Shown here piece after piece: positions 50,301 through 61,430 of a DNA stretch of 64,000 nucleotides (positions are counted from its first letter, which is position 1; each line of letters opens with the position of its first letter). The notes beneath the pieces were generated by a model. The model saw only the letters and a program-made list of their open reading frames with translations. It was not told where the DNA came from and ran no database searches. The translations under genes and the position numbers were made by a program. Source of the stretch: Epiperipatus broadwayi (lineage: Eukaryota > Onychophora > Udeonychophora > Euonychophora > Peripatidae). The stretch spans positions 4,774,001 through 4,838,000 of the forward strand of contig JAQFVV010006274.1 of NCBI GenBank assembly GCA_028023455.1, read 5' to 3'.

Positions 50301-51239
50301 CTTGAGAACAAATTTACATATTTTTAGTTTATAGTGGAATTGAATTTCAAAATTAAAAATTATGACGTAATGAACTTAAAATATTATTTAAAATACCACT
50401 TTTAATTCAATTATTATTTTATTTAAATTATTTAATCTTTTAAAATAACTATTAAAATAACATTTAATAACTTATTCCATTTCTTAATATTCAATTTATC
50501 TATTTTTATTTAAATAAAATATTTAATTTTTATATTATGAATGTATTCGTCTTTATTACATTATTTAAACATGTTATACGATAGTTAACTTAATGTTTAA
50601 TACTATTTACTTTTATGATAGGCAATAATTCTATCCAATTCTATAATATAACTTTTAAAATATTTTAAACTTTGTTATTATTTCAAACAAGCTTGTGTGT
50701 AAATCTATGTAATATACAAGTCACATGATTAATAACTTTGACAGACGATTTTTAATCTATTTCTCTGCCTAGATTTATAAAATTGATACACTTATTATAT
50801 TATATAAAATAATTATAACAATTTAGAAAATATAAAATTAGATATAATTTTCACCATCATAAAGTTTATTTTTAAAATATATTATATTAATTTTGATTAT
50901 TAATTTAGATTTATAAATTTAAACATAGCATTTATTAACTATAAGTTTTAAACTATTAAAATTGAATTTATTAAATATACTTTTAATTTTTATAGCTGTG
51001 TTATTTAATATGGCCAGCTTTTACAACCATATGAAACAATATTTTAAACTTTACTTAACTACTTTTTAAATAATTCGCTATAATTTTATATACCACGTGT
51101 TTTCTTTAGCTTTAAATTGTACTTTAAAAATATAATCGACAAACTGTAATTAATGTATTAAAAGAACATATTCTAAAATTTAAAATTTTTAATAATTGAC
51201 TGTTATAAACTATTACTGACCTATAGAAAAGGGCACAAT
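44318..51239 (-). repeat. right arm of the giant palindrome (interrupted)
   Basis: It is the reverse complement of the left arm, split by the insertion at 48289-50267. In hand-aligned stretches next to the centre and at the outer end the differences are nearly all C/T or A/G changes, about 4%. A 145-bp block at 47580-47730 has no counterpart in the left arm. Confidence 0.9.
48289..50267 (-). mobile_element. hairpin-ended repeat, family 2, inserted in the right palindrome arm
   Basis: It is bounded on the left by a hairpin TGTAACGG...CCGTTACA (48289-48316) and on the right by cggtcggag (inverted: ctccgaccg). Inverted, it matches the element at 3990-6260: ggcatttgaacctag, gccactgccagtaatt, and tatctgtgcgatctatata. 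The element therefore lies on the minus strand with its hairpin end at low coordinates. The left arm shows the unoccupied site; no clear target duplication is visible. Frames at 48633-48962 (both strands) and 49286-49540 have no recognised motif. They fall in the GC-richer body and are not accepted as genes. Confidence 0.75.
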
Positions 51240-51250
51240 ATATATATATT

Positions 51251-54200
51251 ACATTTGTTATAGTTGATATATATGTTTCTCTTTTCATCTTATTTACGAT
51301 TGTATAACCTACTACTACTGTCCAAAAATATTTTTAAAATTTGAAAATTTATAAAACATGGCTATAATTCTTGTTAATCAATTTACAATCACTTCATAAT
51401 ACAGCATGTCAAATTAAAAAATACTGTTTGTTTTTCATGATCACCATCCAAAGTAATCACCTTAGAAGTACAATAAATAAAAATTGTCTACATAATGCTT
51501 CTTCCTGCCTACCTACCCACCCACTTCCCTCCTTCCCCACCTACCTACTTACCTACCTACCTATCTATCTATAATACATGATATACCTCTAATAATGGAT
51601 TTATTATTTTATTTTCAATATTGACTAAAGCAATATTATAAATTACACAATTAATGGATAAATCCAACAGTTTAACTGACATTATCTTATAATTTTCTCT
51701 TTTACATAATATAGTTTTGATTGTATTAAGAAAGAAAGAAAGTATACGAGCATAAGCCTAAGTTCATTATAGATTGCTTGAACTGTATCTATGCAGATTT
51801 AACAGTAATGTGTAAAGTAAAAATTATAAAATAAGAGTACAGGATGATGTGCAATATTGTTTAGTTAATATAAAAAATATTTTATAATCAATGCTTTTAT
51901 TTACTTTACACTAAGAAAAAGTATATTCAACTGCAATTGGAGTTTGTATACATAATTTTAAATAAAAGCATTGGGAGAAGGGGGCAGAAATTAAATAAGT
52001 CAATTCTTTGTTATAAAAAATAAAGATTAATTCAATTAATTTCTGGAACCCTGACACTTGTATTTCAAGTATAGTGATTGAAGAAACAATTATTATTTTT
52101 TTAAAGCATTGATTATAAAATATTTTTTTATGTCTACTATTATTTAATTTTAAGATTAAGATTGTAATCAAAGATTTGTTTTTATTTCCATTTTAAATAT
52201 TATTAAAATACTTTTAAGATTGAAAATAAAATCATAAGTATTAAATCAAATTGTTTGTAATATAATTTTGTTCTCCACCCACTGCTCTGTATTTAAGAAT
52301 AGGTAATCTACCTAAATTATTTGTGTCATATTTGGATTGCCAATAATTTATAAAAAATGTAACAAAGTAACAAATTATATTGAATTAAAATATATTAAAC
52401 TTCTATTTTAAAATTATATTCTAGCTTCATTAAAAATATTTAATTGAAGAAACAAAATACCAAGTAATATATATATACACCACACATTACTGAAAATTTA
52501 TTGAAATAATTACAACTTATTTTAAATTTGATATAAAAATATTTGAAATTAAATCTGTCCACTACTCTGAATTTAAGAAATTAGTTAACTTACCTAAAAT
52601 ATTTTGGTGTCATATTCCATTGCCAGTTATTTATAGCAAATGTACAAAATTTGAACAAATTATATTGAAAATAAATATATTAAACCGCGATTTTAAAATT
52701 TTATTCTAATTTAAATAAAAGTACTTATAAACAAGCAAACAACAGAGATTACAATTTAAATAAAAGCATTTGATAATAATAATAAAATCATTTTTATTGG
52801 AATACCTTGAATATATATTTGCACAATTGCTATATGGATACTGTTTTTGTCTGATGCCCATCTGAAGTAATTAAAATCATATATTTATTTATTAAATAAT
52901 GTACCCAGTCTACAATGTACTCTAAATCATGAAGAAACAAATATACATAAATTTCTGGATTTAAAAATTATAAGACTTAATAGCATTTTGCAATATAAAT
53001 GCTAGTAGAGTCAATTAACATCAATATTATCCTGCCAATGGCAGCAAATTTTCAAATAATAGATTATGCAAATAGAAATCAATAAAAATAACATGTATTA
53101 AAGATCTCATACATGTTGGCTATAATAAATACAAAATAAAAGAATATATTAAACTATTGAACAGAAAAACTAAATTTATTATCGAATAACAATATATCTA
53201 GGATTTCAATGTCATATATCAAAATTCAATCCAAGTTACTAAGAATATTTAGTTATAAAAAATATTGTGATAGTTTTCATTCTCCTATTATCCTGAACAG
53301 GATTCTTAATAATTCAAAAGATAAATTAAAGAACCATCAAAGTGGAAAGTAAAAATTGGCATATAACTAATTGAAAACATGTCCTTAAATGCTTTTATAG
53401 CATTCAATTGAGTCAGTGTTGGAATTTTAATAAATAGTTTGATCTATATTAATCAACATTATTTCAATACAACCAATGAATATGATATAAAAATGCTGAA
53501 AACCTGCTTGATAATACTAAAGGTGAAATTAAATATTTATTAAGGCTATAACCTTAAGCATATGCATCTGAACCCACGACAGTAGGGACTTCTGCAAATC
53601 TTTAACACAACATTTTGCGAATGTTAATGTATTATAGAATTTGTGAAATTAGTCAGTGATGTAAATAGCCTTACGCTCTCAAATGAAAATGCTTTGGCCA
53701 CTCTTGTTTTTTAAATAAATCTTTGTTAAAGATTTACAGAGGTCCCTACTGTCGTTTCTTCAAGTGCATAGTCTTTAGGTTATAGCCTTAATAAATATTA
53801 CTTTAACTATGGAGTATGCACTTTATAAATATAATTATTAAAGTTGAAATTATATTTTATTTCAAATCCAAGTTGTATTTAATTATTTATATATCTAACA
53901 AGCAGAGTTAGCTGCTCTTTATGCCATTAATAATAATATATATATGTAGATCGCAAATTCACATAGATTCAAAAATTACTTTATAATACACATTATTCTT
54001 ATAATTAATTACAAAAAAGTGTTATAGAATAATAAAATAATTATTTTTAAAAATAATAATAGCTAAACAGGGTATCCATCACAAATTTTTTATTGGACAT
54101 TATGATTCATATATGTATATATTGAAATAAGCATTTTCATGAATTGTTATTAACAATAAATATGAGATTACATTAATTTAAACAGAGATATCTTTTAATC

Positions 54201-54671
54201 TTTGATGTTACCAAGAAACTACCAATTACTACTAATTGACAATCCCCAAGACTAAATTATTCTCATTAACCTATAATAGGTTTTTTGTTGGAGTTTTTTG
54301 TGTATCAAATTATTTTAGCTCTGAAAAATAAACAAGAAAATAATACTATTAAAACTGTCATCATTTGAGAATTGGTTCCCTGGAAGAAACATGACTTTTC
54401 CTAAACATTTCTTTAAAAAGGTCTTTGACTTGCAGAATACTATTTAAAGAACTGTTTACTTTTTGATATATAACATTCTTAATATATGACATTGCACATA
54501 TATATGGCAAATTATTTTATAAAATAGCTTTAAAATTAAAATGTCAGAATAAATTATATTGAGGATAACAAACAATGAGAAACTAATCACTGACAATTTT
54601 TAGTCATAGTATTTTACAACTGACGTATTCTACTTGCTTTGGAAACACATACATACAAACACACACACACA
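51251..54671. other. AT-rich region without a gene
   Basis: It holds a (CCTA)/(CTAT) simple repeat at 51515-51575. A diverged direct duplication at about 52270-52430 and 52555-52720 shares tgtcatatt..attgcca and caaattatattgaa. A foldback element (listed) is also here. No exon with credible splice sites was seen. Confidence 0.4.
53533..53799. mobile_element. foldback element, older copy of the 55772 family
   Basis: It begins atatttattaaggctataac and ends ttatagccttaataaatat. Both arms contain the gtagggac-tct / aggtccctac blocks found at 55772-55970, but with many differences and a 60-bp longer centre. It is non-coding. Confidence 0.8.
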
Positions 54672-55217
54672 TATATATATTGTAACCGGATGTACCAACC
54701 AATGCCACTCTTTGTTAGTTTTATTTCCTGATGAGCATATTGTAGGAAGAAACTATCGATTGGCATTCCCCAATGCTGATGTCATCCCACCTACAAAAAT
54801 ATTTCCTGCTCATCAGAGGATGTAGCATCATAGAGACTGGAAATATCTAAAAATTTATCTGTTTGGTTTCCCAAACGGTGCCACTAGAGTTCCACCTCAC
54901 TACAACCTTACTTAGCCATATCGAGTTATTCTGGACATAGCTCAGGTGGCATGAGATTCTTGTGAATCAGTGCATAAATGGAGGAATGGTGCAAATGAAA
55001 TTGACAAAGGGTATTATTTATTTTGAAAATAATTTTATTTAATAGTAATATTACATATAAAGTTCTTAAAAAAGTTTGCTGACAGTCTCTATACTGGCTG
55101 TCTTTATATCCATGTGCACATTATGGATGTTTTTCCGATTGTTCCTGAGTGGGAATTGTCCTTCTTGGATTGAAGGTCCCTCATCTGCATAGATATGTAT
55201 CCATGTGTATAGAAGTA

Positions 55218-55370
55218 ATTAATTTATCCAGGTATCTTGAAGTATTTGTTCTAATCCAGATATCTTTAAGTATTTATTTTAATCCAGGTATTGAGAAATA
55301 CTTGTTTTAATCCAGGTATCTTGAAGTATTTATTTTAATCCAGGTATTTTGAAGTATTTGTTTTATTTAA
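55218..55370. repeat. tandem repeat, about 35-40 bp units
   Basis: Four to five units of ttaatccaggtatcttgaag followed by tatttgtt or tatttatt. Confidence 0.8.
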
Positions 55371-55379
55371 CATATCATA

Positions 55380-55625
55380 AGTGAGGGTTTGAACCACTTA
55401 TCCATCATATAGGTGCGGTTTTGATATTATTTGGAAGAGATTTATTATTACTTAACATATTATATAGGTGTGGGTTTGAACCACTTATTTATCATATCAG
55501 CATAGTTTGAAGTCATTATTTGGATGCATTTTTTATTACTTAATATATTATACAGGTGTGGGTTTGAACCACTTACTCATTATTTGGAAGTATTTTATTA
55601 TTTCTTAATTCACATATATAAACAT
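55380..55625. repeat. tandem repeat, about 80-100 bp units
   Basis: Three imperfect units marked by gtgggtttgaaccactta, catcatat/tattatat, and attatttgga before a T-rich run. Confidence 0.7.
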
Positions 55626-55771
55626 TTCCTTAATTTATGTGTGTGTGGATCCAGATGTAATTCATTCTATCAAACCATTTTTGTAAAAGAATAAATGTCA
55701 TTCAGAATAAATGTTTTCATTTTGCATCATTTTATAACCAATCAATCCAGAAAATCACATTTCATTAAATC

Positions 55772-55970
55772 ATATTCATTAAGGCTGTAGCCTCAAGCAC
55801 ATGCGTATAAAATGCGATAGTAGGGACCTCTACAGGTCTTAAACCACAAGCTTACTCTTTGGGGTTTCCCTCTTTTCTTCCAAAGAGTAAGCTTGTGGTT
55901 TAAGACCTGTAGAGGTCCCTACTATCGCATTTTATACGCATGTGCTTGAGGCTACAGCCTTAATGAATAT
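55772..55970. mobile_element. foldback MITE with perfect 91-bp arms
   Basis: Left arm 55772-55862 and right arm 55880-55970 are exact reverse complements over 91 bp, with a 17-base loop (gggtttccctcttttctt region). The ends read atattcattaaggctgtagc. The related, diverged copy is at 53533-53799. It is non-coding. Perfect arms mean a recent insertion or recent arm conversion. Confidence 0.93.
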
Positions 55971-56013
55971 TACTTACGTAATCAATGTGCATTTAATAAA
56001 TTTATTATTTCAT

Positions 56014-56251
56014 TAAATCATAAATTATTTTAATAAACGCCTTTTACAAAATATTTTTAATTCACCTATTACGCCAATGCATTCCATTTTTAAATATATT
56101 TCCTTTTCGCATTATTTACAATCAAACAATTTAAATCATAAATTATTTTAATAAACGCCTTTTACAAAATATTTTTAATTCACCTATTACGCCAATGCAT
56201 TCCATTTTTAAATATATTTCCTTTTCGCATTATTTACAATCAAACAATTTA
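56014..56251. repeat. exact tandem duplication, 118 bp
   Basis: The block from aaatcataaattatttta through ttacaatcaaacaattt is present twice with a 118-bp period (taataaacgc at 56031 and 56149), identical as far as I can read. It is either recent or an assembly duplication. Confidence 0.9.
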
Positions 56252-56471
56252 AAAAGTAACATTTCATTATTTTATAAATTAACTTAATAAATACAATTTA
56301 TAAAACATCTTTAAGTATTATAAAAATGTATAAATTACTTAACCTGAACCTTCATCTGTTGACGATTCTCCATAAATTTTCCAATTAATAAAAGGCATTC
56401 TGGGAGCCTAGCAAGTCGATGGTCAATTCACAGGTCTTGTTTTTATTTGACTTCCATTTTTGAACCAGTGA

Positions 56472-56509
56472 CTGAAACAGACAGATCGGAGAACCGATCT
56501 TTGTTTCAG
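56472..56509. repeat. interrupted palindrome, 14 paired bases
   Basis: ctgaaaca pairs with tgtttcag and, inside, gatcgg pairs with ccgatc around a 4-base loop. It could be a cruciform or the end of an unidentified element. Confidence 0.7.
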
Positions 56510-56944
56510 GTGTTTTTATGTACGGTAATTCAAACCACTGTTCGCCCGCAGTGAGATTTTGTCTATTTTAATTTATAATAAAAATTAGTTATATATTTTA
56601 TAGTTTATCGGTCAATATGTAAAGATTCCGTCTATAAATGTCGCAAACCATGAAATAATATTTGTGTGTGCGTGGTTTGTGAATTTGTATCAATTAATTT
56701 AAAGTGTCAGTGCGGGCGTATTTGTTTAAATTATAGTTTTTTTTAATTGTATAAAGTCGTGTAAAAATACTGATCAAAAGTCAAATTCCTTTGATCAGTG
56801 TTTTTAATTAAAATCTAATTGCACAAATGTTCAGAGCAATTAAGTTGTATTCAAAATTAGTAAGGAATTTTTATATGTAATTACTGGACCGATTTAAAAA
56901 TGGCATATTAAATTAAAAGATTGCTAAAAACAGATAATTGATTG

Positions 56945-57360
56945 TTGGTCAAGCTGCATCGCTAGAGGCTAGAGAAAGGAGGCGGAGCCTAAAACAAAAC
57001 AAGTCGGAAAGGTCAGCAGTGGCTATTTTAGAGAAAAACTTACATTCTAACTTTTGTCGTGTGTGAGAGAAGTAGTCTCGAGACAACACAGCAGTTGAGT
57101 ATAATTCAAACATTATTATTAAGAAGTTTATCAGTGATTCGCAATGTTGATGGGCTAAGTGCCAGGAGCTGGTCTCTGCCCGCCAATATGGATCCTCGTG
57201 CCGCTGTTTGATCATGTTTCATATACTTCAGAATTTCCAACTTCCAATCTCAAAATTTACTATGCCTTACAAATAACTTTCAAAAATGCGCGCCTACGTT
57301 CGTCACAAGCCAAGCTGGATGAAGAAAGAAGAGTAACTTTGTTACACGAACTTTAATTTT
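56945..57360. other. GC-richer island of unknown nature
   Basis: This stretch stands out for CpG and GC content (ggaggcggagcc, tagtctcgagac, cgtgccgctgtttg). Both strands have medium open frames (56949-57215 minus, 57159-57356 plus) without recognised motifs. It could be a promoter and first exon, or part of an LTR element. I cannot decide, and no splice-supported frame links it to the gene at 7.6-30.4 kb. Confidence 0.3.
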
Positions 57361-57849
57361 CTTCCGTGCTTAATGTTATCAATCAAGTGAATCATATGTA
57401 AGTTTTTATATCATTTATAATGCTATTGTTTAATCTGTCAGTAAATTTTCTTTTCTTTTTTTTAATCCTCTGCTCTAGTCTTTAGAAATCATTTATAAAA
57501 TTGTAATTAATAGTAATAATATTTCAACTGAATGCATTTATATTTTCTTATGTTGCTTATTTCATAGACAAACATTGCCAATAGTAATATTTCCAATTCT
57601 GCGAAAACTAGTGTGTAATAGTGATCAATTTAGTTTTAAAAGTAATTTCATTTTCTGAATTAAATATTCTTTCACATTCCGAGTTGATAAATGTTAAGTC
57701 ACTTTATTAGTCTATGTTAATTTGTCCTATAATTGCAATCTAAGGTTCGATCGTAAAATATATGTATAATGGTTTCAAAGTGTTCATTAATGTTATGTAT
57801 AATATGAGAAATAATTCACTGAATAATTTGATACTATCGCTACCGCCTG

Positions 57850-58395
57850 TCAACCCGAAGGGTTAGAGTTTCAGAGTAAATTTAACTAATTATTGTTTTC
57901 ACCGTCAGTTTAAGTCCGCTACGTTTTATTGGGGTAAGGATCTCAGCCTGTGGCGTAGAAACAGACAAATAGTTCCCAGGTTTTATATAATTTCTTTTAA
58001 AAATCCGCTTCAAGTATTCGTCCTTCACGTCTGTGGCAATGCCGTCCCTTCGCTGAAGTTAGCGTCTCGCCATACTACCATTGGGGAATGAAAGCAGTTT
58101 CTTTCCCGGTAATCTCTTGGATCACCGGGGTTCGAAATGATCCCGGCTGGTTGTCGTGTCCCGGAACTACTTGGGGGCATTAAGCCTTGTCAAAGTACAA
58201 GCCGCCCGGTATTCCGTTAATGCACCGCAATTGATTACTGTAGGGCTCTTGAATCCAGGCAACCACCAGTTCATCTATCTTCCAGGTCGTATTTATATAA
58301 AACCACCAGTTCATCTATCTTCCATGTCGTATTTATATAAAACCATCTCCACTGTTCGTCTACGTTCCGGCTCGAGGCTATTCAAATAAAATAAG
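57850..58395. other. GC-rich block, probable interspersed repeat, with a B-box-like motif
   Basis: About 500 bp of much higher GC than the surroundings. At about 58125-58140 ggggttcgaaatga resembles a tRNA B box, suggesting a SINE-like or tRNA-derived part. At 58260-58345 a 41-bp unit (accaccagttcatctatc, then gtcgtatttatataaa) is repeated twice. The plus frame 58156-58389 runs through this repeat and is not a gene. Confidence 0.4.
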
Positions 58396-58564
58396 TAAAC
58401 AAAAATCTTTAGATAAATATTTTTTCCAATGCTCTAATACTCTGATTCTTTTAACCACCCGTCAATCCTTCAATCACACAGCTATTGGCATGAGTTTGTT
58501 CATTAAATAAAACGTTCACTAAAGACTAGTAGCCAAATACAAGAGGATTTATGAAGTCTTACCG

Positions 58565-58740
58565 TACTGTATAACACTATATTTATATGCTGTCTATTTT
58601 TTATTATATAACACTATATTTATAGGCTTTCTATTTTTACTGTTTAACACTATATTTATATGCTTTCTATTTTGCTTATGAACACTATATTTATATGCTT
58701 TCTATTTTTGATTATTAAACACTTTATTTAACCTAATTTT
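58565..58740. repeat. tandem repeat, about 42-bp units, 4 copies
   Basis: Units of aacactatatttatatgc and tttctattttt, slightly degenerate. Confidence 0.85.
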
Positions 58741-58879
58741 TGTGTCCTCCACCTTATTACTCTCTAAGTCTATTTAGCCACTTACTGTCCATATTGGCAA
58801 CTTAAATATATACGTTACATGAATGACCGTCCCAGTATCTAGAGTCTCATAAATCTATATATCATTAACTGTAAGAATT

Positions 58880-59060
58880 TAGTCTATGTTCGAAGCTGAG
58901 CTAGAAAAGGGATAACCCCGTGCTGTTATAAAGTCATCATCGGTTAGTCATACCGGGGTTTGGGTTGGAATTCAGTTGGCGTTTTGGAACTAATTCCTAA
59001 ACGTGGGCTGGGTTTGAACTCGGGTACTGTGTATGAGTAAGCGTGGTGGAAAAGACTATT
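58880..59060. other. GC-richer block with a tRNA-like motif
   Basis: It contains gataaccccgtgctg, then taccggggtttgggttgg, and ggtttgaactcgg near 59010, which resembles a B box. No cloverleaf could be drawn, so this is not called as a tRNA gene. It is probably a repeat end. Confidence 0.3.
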
Positions 59061-59985
59061 TTCTATTTACCCAGACATTTGAAGATATAATACTTTAATC
59101 ACTTGTTTCTTCATTCATTTTTATCAGTTACAGGTTCATTCTTTTATTACTCATGGTGCTTCAAGCTTTGTGGGCCAGTATTCATATAATCTGGATTTCA
59201 CTAGTCCACTAGTAACAGTCTGGATGCTTTCTAATAATATGTCTGTTAAAATTTTTTTTAAAGCAATCTCTACTCCCTTATTTATCTCTTTATGCTTTTC
59301 TTATCAATCAGTCTTTGGATCGATCTAGCACCAATTGGTGATCAGAACCTTCTCTAAGGCCCATATATTATTTTCTTTCCCCACTGCCATCTAATTTTAG
59401 CAGGAACAAATTGTAATAACCCTTATCTGCCATTTTTGAAAAACATCTCTTGATCTTTTATGCCCATGGCAATCCTTTTTTCTTTTTGATAATCTGTAAA
59501 CATTAAACTTTTGCAAAATACTACATTTTAACAGCACTTTTAATATTTTAAAATAATTAATTTTTAAATTGCTGTCATCTTTTTATTTTTGTTTTAACTT
59601 TTATTTTTGAAAACGGCATCAGCATTTTTATTTTATGTCAACAGCTTTAAATTGAAAGGGGGAAGGCAAGAACTTCAAATTATATATGTGAAACAACATG
59701 TCTGTTTCATTACCCCCCCCCCATTAAACTTTGGGATGAAATTGCAATGATACACAATTTTATTCTACACACTAAGTATTTCAAATTATTGTTGCATCTT
59801 TACTTGGGGTGAGATAGGCTGATGAATAGGTAAAATGAGATGGGAAAAGTGAATATGTGAACTGCAGCAGGACAAGCAGACAGCTAAGCATGGACTACCA
59901 GCAAACAATGATGCCCCATGACATCATGAAAAAATGCCTCATTTTTTAAGCACTCTCTCTCTTGTACCTAGAGAGATCCAAATAA
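59061..59985. other. T-rich sequence without a gene
   Basis: No coding or repeat structure stands out, apart from a 10-base C run near 59716. Confidence 0.4.
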
Positions 59986-60640
59986 GAGTCAGAAAATATA
60001 TTTGATGCTGAGCCAGCCCTGCTCATTTCCTGTGAGTCTTAGGGCTCTATTCACATGATCTATTCATGAGACCTGTCAAGCACTTCTGGACTACTCTAGG
60101 AGCTCAACATCCAGATCTGGATAGTTCCGAGCATATACTTCAGAGCATCATAAAAACAATGCATTCAAGAAGCCCTACCCAATCATCCCAACATGAAAAA
60201 CACAGATTCATGCATCACTTCCACCCTGCTCATACACCTCTTCTATCAGCTACCTTAGCTTCATTGTTCCAAGATGTAACTATATCCAGGTTTGAGAAAC
60301 CGAGGATCATGATCAGTTCTCCTGTAATGCCTTTCTGTGTTGTGTGGCAATATACTTCTATTTTGTCCTATTTTTGTATGTTTCTTAACCCAGCCATCAT
60401 AGTGGTGGCTTGCTTCTTGGATTTCATTTCTGTGTAGTTCAGTGTTACTACTGGACCTTCTAGCTACAGGGCTCCGGTATGGACTATGAATACCATCTAT
60501 GGACCTCCTTTTTCTCTTCCATAGCAATACTTCCTTTTTAGAAATAAATAAAGGGTACTGTTGGGTGCAGTGTACTGTGGCCACTAGGCAACACTGAAGC
60601 ACCATTAAGAAGCCTGCAAGTGATAAATTTTCTATCCAAA
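59986..60640. other. GC-richer island open on both strands, unrecognised
   Basis: A plus frame of 123 codons (60066-60437) and a minus frame of 164 codons (60261-60755) overlap. The minus frame begins in AT-rich, Phe/Leu-rich sequence, then becomes polar (HYDGWVKKHTK, HNTERHYRRTDH). Neither has a motif I know. Both could be chance in a GC-richer repeat, perhaps a retroelement fragment. No splice sites were assigned. I list it as a region rather than a gene. Confidence 0.3.
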
Positions 60641-60779
60641 AATTGCTGAAATCGATGGGGAAATTAAAATTAAAACGCCAAAGGCAAGACATCAAAAGTA
60701 AGTAAAAAAAAAACAAGTGAAATAATATGTAAATTTTAAAAAAGTACACACACAAAATCGGTAAAAATACATAAATAAG

Positions 60780-61430
60780 TAAAATACAAAATGGCTAAGG
60801 CAAAGTAAATCAAATAAATCCTTCGAAAATACAAATTAAAAAAAAAAAAACCCAAGCAAACGCTATGAAATTTGAATTATAAAAACAGAAATTGGTAAAA
60901 TACATCAAATGAAAATCCCTTCCCCAGAATGAAGAATTCTTTGCTGAAATGGACAAAGTAAAATCCCTAGAGCAAAATAAATGGAACAAAATCTTCTAAA
61001 ATACAAATTAACCCCCCACCCCCAAAAAAAACACTATGAAATTCGAATTACAACAAAAACAGAAAAAGTTTAATGGTGGTCATCAATATTTAAAAAATAA
61101 AAGACTATTTGCAAATATGCCTGTGCGTTATCTAACTAACAGATATAATAATAATTCACAAACCTTAAATATAGACTAATATATATTAAGCAATTAAATA
61201 TATAGAAATTGGTGTCTAACTAACAGATATACCCTCCCCCCTCCCACACGAAGAATTAAATTGAAAAATGGTGGTCATCAATATTTAAAAAATAAATGAC
61301 TATTTATTTGCCAATGTGCCTGTGCGTTATCTAACTAACAGATATAATTCACAAACCTTAAATACAGACTAATACATATTAAGTCATTAAATATAGATAA
61401 AAACGAGAGCATAGTGATCTGTTGTTATCT
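60780..61430. repeat. two interleaved local duplications
   Basis: First, a block with ggaacaaaatcttctaaaat / aaataaatccttcgaaaat and acaaattaa...actatgaaatt-gaatta is repeated about 175 bp apart. Second, aatggtggtcatcaatattt through gtgcgttatctaactaacag is repeated at about 61072 and 61267. The window between them has no gene. Confidence 0.75.

Larger units (their letters stand above)
39435..51250. repeat. giant palindrome, two arms of about 4.9 kb meeting without spacer
   Basis: The sequence reads outward identically, with a few percent differences, from a centre at 44317/44318 inside agaatatatattct. The inner arms mirror ctggaagtgaggatgcac with its complement, and ttgaattaggttcag-like blocks follow. 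The outer ends mirror attgtgcccttttctatagg at 39448 with cctatagaaaagggcacaat ending at 51239. Both ends run into (AT)n. The right arm has a 2 kb insertion (48289-50267) and about 145 bp extra at 47580-47730. No gene is recognised; mirrored short frames at 42405-42605 and 46030-46230 are the same sequence in both arms. Confidence 0.95.
54672..55650 (-). mobile_element. hairpin-type repeat, family 3 copy E (inverted relative to 39433)
   Basis: After an (AT)n tract it starts attgtaaccgga, the complement of the end at about 39420-39433. It then follows the same order: cctgatgagcatattgtagg and its partner cctgctcatcagagg (an internal hairpin), catcatagagactgg, and catgagattcttgtgaatca. Beyond 55020 it carries its own tandem repeats, like copy F. 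The frame at 54634-54825 is not a gene. The far boundary was not determined. Confidence 0.6.

Noticed and set aside
58990-59040. tRNA gene candidate from ggtttgaactcgg
   Set aside because: Only a B-box-like motif is present. No acceptor stem or anticodon arm could be drawn.
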